From NCBI RefSeq assembly GCF_000143415.4, contig NW_003314295.1, positions 657,410 to 721,409 of the forward strand: DNA of 64,000 bases, in the 5' to 3' direction. Made by a program: the position numbers and the translations under genes. A model generated the notes under the pieces. That model saw only the letters and a list, made by a program, of their open reading frames with translations. It made no database searches and was not told where the DNA came from. This document shows, piece after piece, positions 41,988 through 53,334 of the stretch (positions within the stretch are counted from its first letter, which is position 1; every line of letters begins with the position of its first letter). Source of the DNA: Selaginella moellendorffii (taxonomy: Eukaryota > Streptophyta > Lycopodiopsida > Selaginellales > Selaginellaceae).

Positions 41988-44900
41988 GATTGAGGGATTT
42001 ATTGTTGAGCCTTCAAAGAAATATATATTCTTGCTATCAAAAATGTATTTCTTAATTACACACTTAAGTTATCCACCACAATGTATTAAAGATATAGATT
42101 TGTTGAAATGCTACACTAATTATATGGATTAAGATGCATCTCCATACCCCTCTTCCTATTTGATGAATTGGCTAGTGGAAATTCAAAGAATATATTCTTA
42201 TTGTAGGAAAACAGAAGTTCCTCACCTCTCATGTACTCAAATTCCTTTAATTCTAACCATAATGATTTAGCAAAAATGCCTTATTTGATACTTCAAAAAT
42301 TAGTCCAAAAGAAACACACCTTCTTGTTTGGGAAGTTATATTTATTATATTTGAAAATTCATCTTCTTCATTTTCGTCACTGGAAAGAATAACAACTTCC
42401 TCCTTCACTCCATAATTGGCTATGACATAGGGCTCTCCTCTCCTTTCTTCAAAAATCTTGTAACTAAAATCTCTTGACTTGTACATTTATTAAAATCCCA
42501 TTGAATCCATATCATTGTCGAGAAGGATGGATTTTTCTTTTTCTAAACTAATTGATCCCAATTTCAGCTTAAATCTGTTACAAAAGAAGTTCTCTTTTAT
42601 AACACTCTTAGAGAGAATAATAAAGGCTCTTAATCAATCTTTAAGTAAAATTCTCTCATATCTTCTCCTTTTTTGAGCATTTAAGGTAAAATTTAGGGAG
42701 AAATTAACAAAAAAGAACAAAAATATTTTTCTATATTGTGAGTTTTAATTGGTTATATCCTTGTAAAGAACAAGTTATATTTTAACAAAATATACAACCA
42801 TTTAGAATCTAGAGATATATGAAAATTTTAAAGAGCCACCCATATTAATTGTGTAATTGATTGTGAAAGGAATAATACTATTGAAATGAATAAAGTTATA
42901 AATGAGAGGCATTGATCAATTAAAAGAGTTGTAACACTGATAGTTTATTCTCCTTCTCATCTCCATGCTCTCTTCCTAGCAAGAAAGTTTCATTCTTTTA
43001 TGAGAACTGAAAGTTAGATTTGCAGAAGTTGATTCATGTGTGGTTTTTTCAGTCACTTGAGAATGGTGATTTATGTTACACCTTCTTCTCTAAAGCTCTA
43101 GTATTGGAATGGAAGGAATGATATTATGATTTCGATGTGTAAAATGCCCAATTGTAGATGTTAAGTATGCAACTCTTCTATTACAAATGTAATTGCAGGT
43201 ATTAATAATTATCTTTTAGAAGTTTTTCTCTTACTACTATGATAGTAGGAGGTTAGTATTGTTAGTTCTTTTTATCAATCTTTACTCAAGCTAGTTGAGA
43301 AACTAGTCTTTATGTGTATATTTGACCAAAAGAGTATAAGAATGGAATTCCTTAGTGCTATTAGTTAAATATACTTAACATGATTAGAGAAATTCATTTG
43401 CTAGCTTGCACTTACTAGTATTGAGAACCTTTATGATATTAAGTTAGTTTTTCAAAATTCACTGTATGATACCTTATCATGTCCACCAGACACCCTCACT
43501 ATCATGCCCTTGTTGAACTTTATCCTAGAGACTATCTTATGGGATTTAAATCATGCTTTATGGGGGGGGGTGTTCAAATATAAATGGGTGAATTGAATAT
43601 GCCAACCAATTTAAGATGTTTGGCTCTTCATTGGGTATATCTATTTTTGTTTTGCATCTGACTTAGGTTTTAGCTCCAAGTTTAATACTATACTAGCTGG
43701 TTGAATACTTATATCTTCATGTTAAGCCATCAATATATTGAAGTAGTGCTAGACTCTATTTTACATGTTAATCTTAGCATTAAAATGCTAAAAGCTCTAA
43801 GAGTATTCTAGTGTTGTGTCTACTTTTTTTTCTTCACTCCTTAGATATACACTTTAACCCTTTAGTTAATAGCCTAAAGCATTGAAATTAGTGTCTTGCT
43901 CTATTACCCTTTGCACTTGTGTCCAAGGGTTAGGTTTTTCTCTATGGTTGTCCTACAATAATATACTATAGAGTAAAGGGTAAAAACTGCATACATTACA
44001 TCAATTTTTTTGTTGAATTGCTTCTAGAGTGCCATGATTCTTAGCCCCTTAATCCCTTTATTGCACTCTCACAGGATTCTAGAGCATTCTCTAGACGTGT
44101 GTAGCAGCATCATGGGTGAAAGAGTGAAGGTGAGCACCAAAATCAATGTGTTGATATCTATGCTTGAGAAAATAAGTGATGTGAAATCAATTAAGCTGAT
44201 AATGTTTCTTAGTTCCCTACAATGCTCAAGCTCATCAAAAGGCCACTCCAAAAGCTAGTTTAGCTCAAGGTCGACATGCAATGGCTCACTAACTATTCTT
44301 CTTAGCCTCAAGATCACTAGAGTGTGATGGCATCCAAAATGTTTTTGGGATGGATCTTTGGTGGAATCTCTAGGCCATGGCTCAAGTTCACACTTGAAGT
44401 AATTCCAAGACTTAAAGTTCATGTTTCTTCAATCTCTTAGGAAATGGCTAGATAATTTGATTTTCTATATATGCAAACCCAAGCTCCAAACAAAGTGATA
44501 GTGAGATGCTTGTAAAATTGTCCACATAAATACATGTACTGAATGCAAAAAAAGTAGAGCTGGCTGTGATTCACTTGGGATCATTGTCGACCTTCCACTT
44601 TCTTACTTTAATCAGCTAGATTACTTTAATCAGCTGCTTAATTTAGGACCTCTATGGCAGCCAGCAATAACAAATTGAGTAAATTCCAGGTGATCTAGAA
44701 ATAGTGATCCCAATGAAAGTCTTAGTTAAAAGATCCTTCAATTGCAAAGTTGATCAAATAGCAAACATAACCTCAACAAACCTCTAGAAATGACATGAAC
44801 TACCCAGCATCACCTGGGCAATTATTAGTTAAAAAATGAAACTCCCAATTCATTTTGCAAATATATGATTTTACGTTGTAGTCCTTAAAGATTTTACACA

Positions 44901-45221
44901 ATGATATCATAGCCTTCTACTATGCAAAACTAGCTTAGCTTCTATCCTCTAAGTTGGAACTGTTGATCTTACTCTTCCATTGTTTACTTTAGCTGCCACA
45001 ATGGATCTTATGAATGGAAGCCATAAAGTTGGTAGTGTAGAAGTTTAAGAATTTTACTTCTCATTTGTTTGAGTTTTCTTGTGGAGAGAAAAAATAAAAG
45101 GAAAAAGAAGGTCAAGAGCTACCTAGAGACCAAGTGGTCATGGGAAGGTAGGCAGCACCATTTTCAAAATGACTTTTTTTGGTTCACCGATTCAATCTAG
45201 CTTTAGAAATTAATGTATTTG
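41988..45221. other. AT-rich intergenic DNA
   Basis: Only short ORFs without recognisable domains are present (42253-42486 minus, 44034-44258 plus). The one identifiable item is the old LTR at 43561-44006. The stretch separates the repeat zone from the gene island. Confidence 0.4.
43561..44006 (+). repeat. Solitary degenerate LTR (same family as 4625-5098)
   Basis: Starts with a G9 run (43562-43570). In the same order as the other copies it contains 'atatcttcatgttaagccat', 'ctctattttacatgtta', a Ser/Leu-poor T-rich middle, and the end 'gggtaaaaactgcatacattaca'. No internal region adjoins it, so it is probably a solo LTR left by recombination. Confidence 0.6.
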
Positions 45222-45261
45222 CATGTTTCTCATTTACAGTCTAGATTTTGTTTCCTATATA

Positions 45262-47496
45262 TCACCAATAATCGTTACACGAACACATGCCATTCTGAAA
45301 GTGATGGAACCGGTTTGTGTCCCGGACCAAGATCTCTCGCCCAGTGACCTTGGAGATGACCTTGGTAGCGGCATGGCAGTCCGAGCACACCCGCAAGTTT
45401 TTGACGATCCGCAGCGGAGCGCCTGGAGGGGTGCTAATGAGCCCAAATGCAATAGCCAGCTTCTCGCTGTGGTACCAAAGCAAGTTCTCCTTCTCGTCCT
45501 CCTCGACATCCTGGAGCACCACTTTGGTGTCTTGGAAGTACCCTGCTTCCTTCATTTGCCTGCCCAGCCGCTGGATCTCCGCGTAAATTTCGTCTCTCTG
45601 CGGATGCATCTTGTCTCCGGCAATGAACTCGTGCACTCGATCCAAGACCTCTATCCAACTGCATCCAGGCTTCTTTTTTATTCCCCGCTCCTCCATAAGC
45701 TTCCGGATCCTGGCCGCGTCCTTGGGCCGTTTAGCCGCCGAGTAGATGTTGGCAAGCGTGATGTATGGAGACGAATTCTCGGGGTCGAGCTCGAAGACCA
45801 CCTCGGCAGCGGCCTCTCCTCTCTCCACATCCGTGTAGAGCTTGCAAGCGCTGAGCATCGTCATGTAGAGCAGCGGCCCCGGATGGAATGGCATGAGCCG
45901 GAGCAAATCCTCGGCATCGCGGAGCTTCCCAGCCCGGCCAAGAACGTCCACCATGCACGCGTAGTGCTCCAGCGTCGGCTCAACCTGAGTGTCTCCAACA
46001 ATCGACCGAAAGAAATCCCCCGAGGCCTCCACCACCCCCGAGTTGCTGCACGCGAAGAGAACGCTGATGAAGATGATGTCGTCGGGGAGAGTTCCTTCGC
46101 TAAGCATCCGGTGGTAAAGCTCCATCGCCTCGTCCACGCGACCGCGCTGAGCAAAAGCCGAGATCATCGACGACCACGAGATCACGTCCCTCCTCCTCAT
46201 GCCGTCAAACACGATCTTGGCATCGCCCAGTGCGCCACACCTCCCGTAGAAGTTCACCAGGGCATTGCTCACGACCAAGTCCGTGTCAAAGCCCCTCTCG
46301 GCGACGGCGGCGTGGATCTTCCTCCCTTCCGCGAGAGCTCCCAGAAACGAGCAAGCATCGAGCAGGGTGATGAACGTCACCCGGTTTGGAGTCATCCCCT
46401 TCCTCGCGGAGCCCATCTCCCGGTAGAGCTCCAGCGCCATCCTCGCATGTCCGTTCTGGGCATACGCGGCAAGCATCGCACTCCAGGACACGACGTTGGG
46501 CCGAGAGATCTTCTCAAACGCTGCTCGGGCCTCCTCCACGCTCTGGCATTTGCCATACATGTTCACCAGCGCAGTGCCGACGATCACATCGCCCTCCAAA
46601 CCGGCACCCGCAACTCGAGAGTGGACTCTTCTCCCCTCTTCCAGCGATCCTGGAGTGGTCAAACCACTGAGCACTGTCACATACGTCACCTTGTTCCTCT
46701 CCACGCCTTGGGTCTCCATCTCTGTGTAGAGCTCCACCGCCTGGGCTGGATGCCCGTTTTGGGCATATGCCGCGATCATCGAGTTCCAGGCCACCGGATC
46801 TCTCTTGTTCGCCTTTGTGAAAAGCTCTCGCGCTTGATCGAGCCGCTTGCACTTGCCATACATGTTGATCAGCGCCGAGACGATGACGTGATCCCGGTCG
46901 TAGCCCTGGGACGAGATCCTTGCGTGGAGCAGCTTGCCAGCCCCGAGATTTCCAGAGATCGAGCAGGCGCCGAGGACATTGAGAAGCGTGATCTCGTCCG
47001 GATGGATGCCCTCGCAGTCCATGGCCCGGAACGCGGCGATGGCCTCGCTGCCGCAGCCATTCTGCGCGTAGGCGCCGATCAGGATGGTCCAGGAGAAGAG
47101 ATTCTGGGCGAGGAGATTGTCGAAGACCGCTCGCGCGTCGACGACGCTGCCGCATCTGCCATACATCTGGATCAAGAAGCTGCCCACGTACCGATCCCTG
47201 TCCAGGCCGCAGCTCGCCGCGATCGAGTGGACGCGCCGGCCCTCCGCGATCGCCGCCGCATTGCCGCATTCCTTGAGCAGGTCGGAGAAAAGCCCGCGCT
47301 CGCTGGCCAGGCCAGGATTTCGGGCAAGATCCTCGATCGCCTGCCTCAACCTGTTCCGCCCCTCTGGATCGCCGTCTTGGATGTGATCTTTGGAAAACCT
47401 GTGCCTCGCAGAGAGGCTCGTTGGCCGACTCTCCTGAAGCTCTTGGTGGTGCCTACCCGGGAATTCCAAAAACAGGGTGGAACCGAGCACAAGCAT
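45262..47496 (-). CDS. DYW-class pentatricopeptide repeat protein
   Basis: An intronless ORF of 744 residues starts at the ATG at 47496. It would bind a specific organelle transcript and edit C to U in mitochondria or plastids. Tandem P, L and S repeats fill about residues 80-550 (phrases such as NMYGKCQSVEEARAAFEKI and NVVSWSAMLAAYAQNG). An E/E+ region follows (KKPGCSWIEVLDRVHEFIAG), and then a complete DYW deaminase: HSE (676-678), CSDCH (704-708), CSC (738-740) and the terminal DYW. The zinc ligands and catalytic Glu are present, so editing activity is plausible. The N-terminus is Arg/Ser/His-rich, suiting a transit peptide. A 761-residue antisense ORF over the same bases is an artefact. 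It is divergent from the dirigent gene. Confidence 0.95.
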   Translation of the reverse strand: MLVLGSTLFLEFPGRHHQELQESRPTSLSARHRFSKDHIQDGDPEGRNRLRQAIEDLARNPGLASERGLFSDLLKECGNAAAIAEGRRVHSIAASCGLDRDRYVGSFLIQMYGRCGSVVDARAVFDNLLAQNLFSWTILIGAYAQNGCGSEAIAAFRAMDCEGIHPDEITLLNVLGACSISGNLGAGKLLHARISSQGYDRDHVIVSALINMYGKCKRLDQARELFTKANKRDPVAWNSMIAAYAQNGHPAQAVELYTEMETQGVERNKVTYVTVLSGLTTPGSLEEGRRVHSRVAGAGLEGDVIVGTALVNMYGKCQSVEEARAAFEKISRPNVVSWSAMLAAYAQNGHARMALELYREMGSARKGMTPNRVTFITLLDACSFLGALAEGRKIHAAVAERGFDTDLVVSNALVNFYGRCGALGDAKIVFDGMRRRDVISWSSMISAFAQRGRVDEAMELYHRMLSEGTLPDDIIFISVLFACSNSGVVEASGDFFRSIVGDTQVEPTLEHYACMVDVLGRAGKLRDAEDLLRLMPFHPGPLLYMTMLSACKLYTDVERGEAAAEVVFELDPENSSPYITLANIYSAAKRPKDAARIRKLMEERGIKKKPGCSWIEVLDRVHEFIAGDKMHPQRDEIYAEIQRLGRQMKEAGYFQDTKVVLQDVEEDEKENLLWYHSEKLAIAFGLISTPPGAPLRIVKNLRVCSDCHAATKVISKVTGREILVRDTNRFHHFQNGMCSCNDYW

Positions 47497-47776
47497 ATTC
47501 TGCCCTAGATTCTCGATCTAGTTTTGTCAAACAAAGTGTTATAGAAATTCCTGAGTGGACTGACTGATCATGACTGAAAGTTGCCAATGGAGAATGACTT
47601 GGATCAACTTCTAATCAACTCACAGACTCTACCAGCGCACTGAGCCTACCTATAAAATAACTAAAAGAGAGTGTACTCATAGAACAAAAGAAAAAGAGAG
47701 TCTAGAGAGAGCCTAGAGAGTTTAGAGAGAGTCTAGAGAGAGAGAGAGAGAGCGCTTTAACTGATTTTGATCTTCA
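47497..47776. promoter_or_regulatory. Shared upstream region of PPR and dirigent genes
   Basis: Only 280 bp separate the two start codons. On the plus strand a TATA-like CTATAAAATAAC lies at about 47650-47661, some 120 bp before the dirigent ATG. A GA-rich tract with repeated GAGAGTCTA units (about 47690-47755) follows in the dirigent 5' leader. GAGA tracts in this position are common in plant core promoters. Confidence 0.5.
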
Positions 47777-48325
47777 ATGCTGCGCCTCAGCATCCATGGC
47801 GCTCTGGCAGCAGCAGCGACAATCTCTTGTTTCTCTTGCTTGATCTGCGCAGCAGGAGTGGAGCGCGATGGATCCAGCACCACCAGGCTCCACTTCTTCA
47901 TGCACGACATGGTAAATCTCCAGAACCCAGCCAACGCCACCACCGCGCTCGTCGCCGGCCCAAAGAACAACCTCGCCACATTGGCATCGCTGGGATCCGT
48001 GATGGTGATCGACGACAAGCTCACCGAGGGGCCATCCCCGGACTCGCCCCTCGTCGGCCGAGCACAGGGCTTCTACATGAGCGACTCGGCCTCCATCTCC
48101 AGCCTGGGCCTCTTCATCACATTCACGGCGGTGCTCAACAACGGGACCATCAGCTTGCACGGGCAGGACAATGTTCTGGACCGGGAGCGCGAGATCGCCG
48201 TCATCGGTGGCACCGGCGCGTTTAGATCCGCCGCGGGCTACGCGATCATCTCCACCAACAAGATGATCCCGCCGCTGTCTGTCATCCTCGATGTGCAGGT
48301 GTTCTTGAGGTTGCGGGCCTCGTAA
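47777..48325 (+). CDS. Dirigent family protein
   Basis: An intronless ORF of 182 residues, the usual length. An N-terminal hydrophobic stretch (AALAAAATISCFSCLICA-type, residues about 8-26) is a likely secretory signal. The beta-barrel motifs of dirigent proteins are present: LHFFMHDMV, GRAQGFYM, LFITFTAVLNNGTISLHGQD and IAVIGGTGAFRSAAGYA. Family members act in the apoplast and steer the stereoselective coupling of phenoxy radicals into lignans or related products, without oxidising the substrate themselves. Two potential N-glycosylation sites are visible (NAT, NGT). The stop is TAA, just after a short VFLRLRAS strand. Substrate cannot be deduced. Confidence 0.93.
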   Translation: MLRLSIHGALAAAATISCFSCLICAAGVERDGSSTTRLHFFMHDMVNLQNPANATTALVAGPKNNLATLASLGSVMVIDDKLTEGPSPDSPLVGRAQGFYMSDSASISSLGLFITFTAVLNNGTISLHGQDNVLDREREIAVIGGTGAFRSAAGYAIISTNKMIPPLSVILDVQVFLRLRAS

Positions 48326-49070
48326 TTTCTTCTTTGCCAGGCTCGGGTAGTCAAGATCCTTGCCACCGTCAAAACGGAAAGGAAAAATAAAAAAAAGTTA
48401 CTTTACAGCGTTCTCCAGTGTGAAGTCTTTGGAATCAAGACCACCTAACGTTGGATCTGTTTCTTCTCTTTGCAAGTTCACTACTTTCTACACGAGAAAG
48501 TCCTTGCCACCATGGCCCACTAATTGGCCACTTCCATCTCCTCCGAGCATTGTATGGCTTCATTTTCTCAGCATTCAGTAGTAATCTAGGCAAAAGTGAT
48601 TAACATTCAATGCAGGTGTACCACTCTGAAATGACCTAAGGATGTTGTCAGCACGAACACAATCAGCGATGCAAATCAACCGACCAGTCTATCTTTAAAA
48701 TCCTTCTCGTTATAAAGGAACGTGAAAGAAAAACGTTCCGTAAGCAACAGTCTTGGAGATCACCGAGGGAAAAAGAAGCGCCTCTTTCACCTGAAACATA
48801 GAGCCCAGAGCTATGCTGTAAATGTTTCGCGATTCCTACCTTGGACGCTGCGCAAATGCCATGCTCAAACTGTGTCATATAACAGCTTGTCCTCTGCACG
48901 AAAGTCATTGGTGTCAATTGCGATGTCACCTTTATAGAATCGTGGCCCACTCGATATGGATGTTTGATGTTTGTCTTGCAATGCCTTTCCAAAATGCGAT
49001 CGGCCTGCCTTCCCAAATATAATTGCCATCCCGGGACCTCCGTCCAAATTCCCTCCTTTGCTTCCATTCG
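48326..49070 (+). other. Dirigent 3' flank and P450 upstream region
   Basis: Short ORFs on both strands lack domains. A TATA-like TTATAAAGG occurs at about 48711. I see no separate gene. The P450 leader probably occupies the last part. Confidence 0.4.
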
Positions 49071-50637
49071 ATGGACCTTGTCACCGCTTTCATTGTGCTC
49101 CTCGCGATCTTGCTCCCGATTCTTCGAGGCCTTTTTCGGCGGTCGCGGTTACCACCATCACCATCTGTCGGACTACCACTAATCGGCCACCTCCATCTCC
49201 TGGGAAGAATGCCTCACCAATCCCTCCAAGCACTGGCCAAGAAGCACGGCTCCATTCTCTTCCTGCGACTTGGGATTATCCCTGCTGTGGTGGTTTCTAG
49301 CGTTGATCTGGCAAAAGAAGTACTCAAGAATCAGGATTTGACATTTGCTTCCAGGCCTTACTTTCTTGTCGGAGAGGATGTTGGCTACCACTTCATGGGG
49401 ATGTCCCTCGCAGGTTACGGTGATCACTGGAAGAAGTTGCGGAAACTCTACACTTTGGAGCTCTTCACCGCTAAAAGGATTGATTCTTTCCTCTCGCTGC
49501 GCTTGGAGGAGCTCTCTCACATGCTGTCAGCGGTGTTGTATGCACACGAAAAGAATCAGGCCGTAAACATGAGGAACCTCTTGACATGTTTTACCTTCAA
49601 CACCATCACCCGGATCTTGATGAACAAGAGGTACTTCCAGCACCAAGGAGAGGAGTTGCAAGGCATTGATTCCAGCGAAGCTAGTGTTTTCAAGGCCGTC
49701 TTGAGCGAGATCACAGAGATCTCCCTGCAGTTTCACATCAGCGAGTTTGTTCCAGCCTATCTCAGGTGGATGGACTTGAGCGTTTATCACATGAGGAGGC
49801 TGCACGCTGACCAGGACAAGTTTCTGCAAAAGATTGTCGATGAACATAAGTACGAGAAAAACAAATCCTCAAAGAAAGACTTCATAAACCTCATGCTAGA
49901 GCTTTTAAATGGGGATCCCAAAGGCGACGACATGATCAAAGCTGCAATGACAGTAAGCCGAAGGCAATATTTTAGTCTCAAAACCAGGAACTTATTAAAC
50001 TTACTTGCAGGAGCTTGTGTCAGCCGGAACAGAAACATCAGCAACTACTGTCGAGTGGACCTTCGGAGAGATCCTCCACCGTGCTCCACACGTCTTGACC
50101 AAAGCTCATGAGGAGCTCGACTCCGTTGTTGGACGCTCCCGGATGGTGGACGAGGCCGATCTTCCACGCTTGCCTTATCTCCAAGCCATTATCAAGGAAG
50201 CATTTCGACTCCATGTCCCTGTTCCACTGCTTGTGCCTCACATGTCGATGCACGAGGCCAGTCTAGATGGCTATCACGTTCCAAAAGGAGCCACGACCAT
50301 CGTCAACGCTTACGCCATCGGACGAGATCCAGCACTGTGGGACAAGCCCCTCGAGTTTCGCCCGGAGAGATTCCTTGGCAGTTCCATGGACGTCAAAGGT
50401 CAGGATTTTGAGCTGCTTCCGTTCGGCTCCGGACGAAGAGCTTGTCCGGGAATGGGCCTCGGACTTAAAACTGTTCAGCTGGCTCTGGCAAACTTGATCC
50501 ACGGCTTCGACTGGAAAGCTAGCGGGCAGAATGCGCTCGAGGAAGCTGCTGGTGCCGTCATCTGGTTGAAGACGCCGCTTGAAGCAGTGGGTTCTCCTAG
50601 ACTTCAAGTTGAGGTGCTCACCTCCTGTCATATTTGA
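49071..50637 (+). CDS. Cytochrome P450, plant A-type (CYP71 clan)
   Basis: Exons 49071-49952 and 50011-50637 join across a 58-bp phase-0 intron into 502 residues. An N-terminal membrane anchor (residues about 4-22) and a proline-rich hinge (RLPPSPSVGLPLIGHLHLLG) place it on the ER. The I-helix oxygen-binding motif AGTETS is at 299-304, ExxR is KEAFR (Glu357, Arg360), PERF is at 412-415, and the haem loop FGSGRRACPG holds Cys439. All catalytic hallmarks are present. Family and intron position suit the A-type group, which oxidises secondary metabolites such as phenylpropanoids or flavonoids; the substrate is unknown. An upstream TTG in frame at 49023 is not used as the start because the ATG at 49071 gives the canonical anchor. 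Confidence 0.95.
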
Positions 50638-50820
50638 TTTGATAAATTCAGATATCAACTACAATCAAAATGCTACCTGTTTACTTCGTCGTCATTTTGT
50701 GTTGAGTTGCGTACGTGCCGGAGATCAGCTGCACCGAATCGGGCAAAGTTACATGGAAGAGCCGAGGTTTTGCTGTTCTTCGCGGCATTCACGACAGAAA
50801 GCAGCTTGTACGACCGTCTT

Positions 50821-53334
50821 CTAGCAATGTCGTCTCCTCGTCAGCTCCAAAACTTTCTTTTGCTCTTGCCACATCCCAGCACTGCCGTACAGATTCGCCA
50901 TCAAAGAGTATGCTGCCGGATGCTGAGTATCAGTCTCCAAAAACTTGTCAAACGCAACCTTCCCCATTTCCAGATCTTTCCACTTCAAGCAAGCGCCTAA
51001 GATGGTCGTCCAAGTAACGGCAGTTGCAGGAAAAGGCATTCTCTTCGCAGCTTCTGTAGCATCCTGTACCATATTAGCTCGTCCCAGCATGTCGATGAAA
51101 CAATGATAGTGCTCGATCCCAGGTTGAATGCCAAACTCCCCAGATGCCATCCTTCGGAACAGCCTTTTTCCTTTCTCCACAAGACCAGCGCGGCTGCAGG
51201 CACTCAGGACGCACAGCAATGCGACTCCATCGACACCACCATCTTCTTTGGCCACCATCTCCTGAAAAAACTGTAGAGCCTGCTCCGTATCACCAGCAGA
51301 ACTGTATCCAGCCAAGAGAGCGCTCCAAGTCACCGAGTCCGTGTTCTTCATCGAATCGAAAGCTCGACGAGCTTTGCTGGTGCTGCCGCACTTCCCGTAG
51401 AAGTCCACTAGACCAGTAGCAACAAACTCTTCGTCCTCGAGTCCGTTCCTGCAAATCTCTGCGTAAATTGCTGTCCCTTCTTCAAGAGCCGCCAGCTCTC
51501 CACAGGCCATGAGCAGAGCGACACAAGTCCGGCTGTTTGGCACAAACCGACCTTCCTCCCGCATTTGCTGGTACGCTGCAAGAGCCAGCTCCGCCTCACC
51601 ATTCCCTGCATAGCCTACGATCAGCCCATTCCAAGCCACTAAGTCGTGAAAGGTCATCTTCTCGAAAACTGCTCGCGCGCTGATCATGCTTCCACACTTT
51701 CCAAACATCTCCACCAGTGCGCTGGCAACGAACACATGCACATCGAATCCACCTTTCTTGGCCTGTGAGTATATATCCGTTGCCTTCTGTAGCCACTCTA
51801 CTTTCACCACCCTTCCGTTGATTCTCTCCCCTTCCACTTTTCCTGCTAGTCGACCACAAGCCATTGCTGCTGCTACAAAGGTGCCACCATTCGGTGTACA
51901 GCCTTCGCCTTGCATACGCTCAAACAGCTTCCAGGCCATCTCTGCGTCTCCGTTTACCAAGCACCCCAGAATGATAACATTCCACGAGACCACATCTCGT
52001 TGAGCCATCTGCTCGAAAACTCTGCGAGAGTCTTCCAGGCTCCCACACTTTGCATACATGTCCACCATCGTGTTCGCGACCCGTAAGTGCGAGCTGAATC
52101 CCTGCTTTGCAGCCTCTGTATGTAACTTTCTCCCAACTTCAAGCATGACCTGTTGGTTGTTCTGGTGCCCAGCAAGATTCCCACAAGCCACCATCACTGC
52201 AACGAAAGTACGAGAATCTGGCAAGCAGCCTTCGTCCTTCATCCGCTCAAAAAGTTCCAAAGCCACTTCAGCCTCGTTACTCTCCGCATACCCCAAGATC
52301 AGCGCGGTCCAGGACACAACGTCGTGACGAGGCATGCTCTCAAAGACCGCAAAGGCATCCTTCAAGCTGCCACACTTGACGTACATGTCGATCAAGCTGC
52401 ATGAAACGAACAAGTTTGAGCAACAACCACTAGTTGAAGCCTGGACGTGTACCTCTTTTCCTCTCTCCATGCTTCCAGCCTTGACAAGCTTCCCGTTAAG
52501 TCTCTTCCCTTCTTCTTTGTCTGCCAAGTTACCACAAGCCATGAGCGCAGCGACAAAAGTTCGAGTATCTGCTTCCAGTTCCAGTGATGCCATGACAGAA
52601 AATAAATCCAACGCTAGCTCGCTCTCCCCGTTATCCACATATCCTTGTAGCAGTGCATTCCATGCTACAAGATCAGGTGACGGCATCTTGTCGAAGGCCA
52701 TACGAGCGTCCACCATGCTGCCACACTTCGCGTACGTAGTAACGAGCATACTTCCAATGAAGACGTCCGAGCGATAGTTATTTGATAGAGCTTGAGAGTG
52801 AATCGCCATTCCCTTCTGTAAGCATCCCATCTTCACAAGCTTCCCACCGACTTCCATGGCTTCTTCCTTTGTCGCCCAGCTGGAACAGGCCATCAGTGCA
52901 GGAAGATACGTTCGAGCGTTTGGTTCGCTGCCTTCTCGTCTCATATCTTCAAAGAGCTGGAGAGCAACTTCACACTCTCCATTGACTGCGTAGCCAGCTA
53001 TGAGCGTGTTCCACGATACGACACTGTGAACCGGCATCTGGTGAAACACCTTGTGAGCTTCCGGCATGTTCCCACATTTCGCATACATGTTCACCAATGA
53101 GTTCCCCAGTGATGTATTCCACGGAAAGAGGCCGCTCTTCAAAACAGTTGCATGAATTTCCTGGCCACCTTTTATGTCCTTCGAGCGGCCGCATGCTTTC
53201 AGGGCAGCCATCAGACTGCAGGCATCCACTGCCACCTTCTGGTCTTCGGGAGCCTTCGCAAAAGGCAAGGAACTGGAACATCTTGATGATAGTTTTTGCT
53301 TGTAAACCCTCGTCCGACAGGTGAGCCGATACAT
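50821..53334 (-). CDS. PLS-class pentatricopeptide repeat protein, no DYW domain
   Basis: An intronless ORF of 837 residues starts at the ATG at 53334. The Arg/Ser-rich N-terminus (TCRTRVYKQKLSSRCSSS) suits mitochondrial or plastid import. About twenty PPR motifs follow, in alternating types (for example LVNMYAKCGNMPEAHKVFHQ, VVSWNTLIAGYAVNGE, MVDMYAKCGSLEDSRRVFEQ). Several insertions of about 15 residues (such as KLVKMGCLQKGMAIHSQ) occur between repeats. It ends soon after a short E-like segment (YSLMANLYGSAGMWQEQ), without DYW or a deaminase. It probably acts in organelle RNA maturation or recruits a separate deaminase. It converges with the P450 (184 bp between stops) and diverges from the glucanase. 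Confidence 0.93.
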   Translation of the reverse strand: MYRLTCRTRVYKQKLSSRCSSSLPFAKAPEDQKVAVDACSLMAALKACGRSKDIKGGQEIHATVLKSGLFPWNTSLGNSLVNMYAKCGNMPEAHKVFHQMPVHSVVSWNTLIAGYAVNGECEVALQLFEDMRREGSEPNARTYLPALMACSSWATKEEAMEVGGKLVKMGCLQKGMAIHSQALSNNYRSDVFIGSMLVTTYAKCGSMVDARMAFDKMPSPDLVAWNALLQGYVDNGESELALDLFSVMASLELEADTRTFVAALMACGNLADKEEGKRLNGKLVKAGSMERGKEVHVQASTSGCCSNLFVSCSLIDMYVKCGSLKDAFAVFESMPRHDVVSWTALILGYAESNEAEVALELFERMKDEGCLPDSRTFVAVMVACGNLAGHQNNQQVMLEVGRKLHTEAAKQGFSSHLRVANTMVDMYAKCGSLEDSRRVFEQMAQRDVVSWNVIILGCLVNGDAEMAWKLFERMQGEGCTPNGGTFVAAAMACGRLAGKVEGERINGRVVKVEWLQKATDIYSQAKKGGFDVHVFVASALVEMFGKCGSMISARAVFEKMTFHDLVAWNGLIVGYAGNGEAELALAAYQQMREEGRFVPNSRTCVALLMACGELAALEEGTAIYAEICRNGLEDEEFVATGLVDFYGKCGSTSKARRAFDSMKNTDSVTWSALLAGYSSAGDTEQALQFFQEMVAKEDGGVDGVALLCVLSACSRAGLVEKGKRLFRRMASGEFGIQPGIEHYHCFIDMLGRANMVQDATEAAKRMPFPATAVTWTTILGACLKWKDLEMGKVAFDKFLETDTQHPAAYSLMANLYGSAGMWQEQKKVLELTRRRHC

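Noticed and set aside
45223-47508. 761-residue plus-strand ORF over the DYW PPR gene
   Set aside because: It is the antisense shadow of a GC-rich PPR gene. It has low-complexity His/Arg/Pro composition and no domain, whereas the minus strand gives a complete PPR-DYW protein.
48663-49067. 134-residue minus-strand ORF upstream of the P450
   Set aside because: No recognisable domain or exon-like partner; it overlaps the likely P450 promoter and leader.
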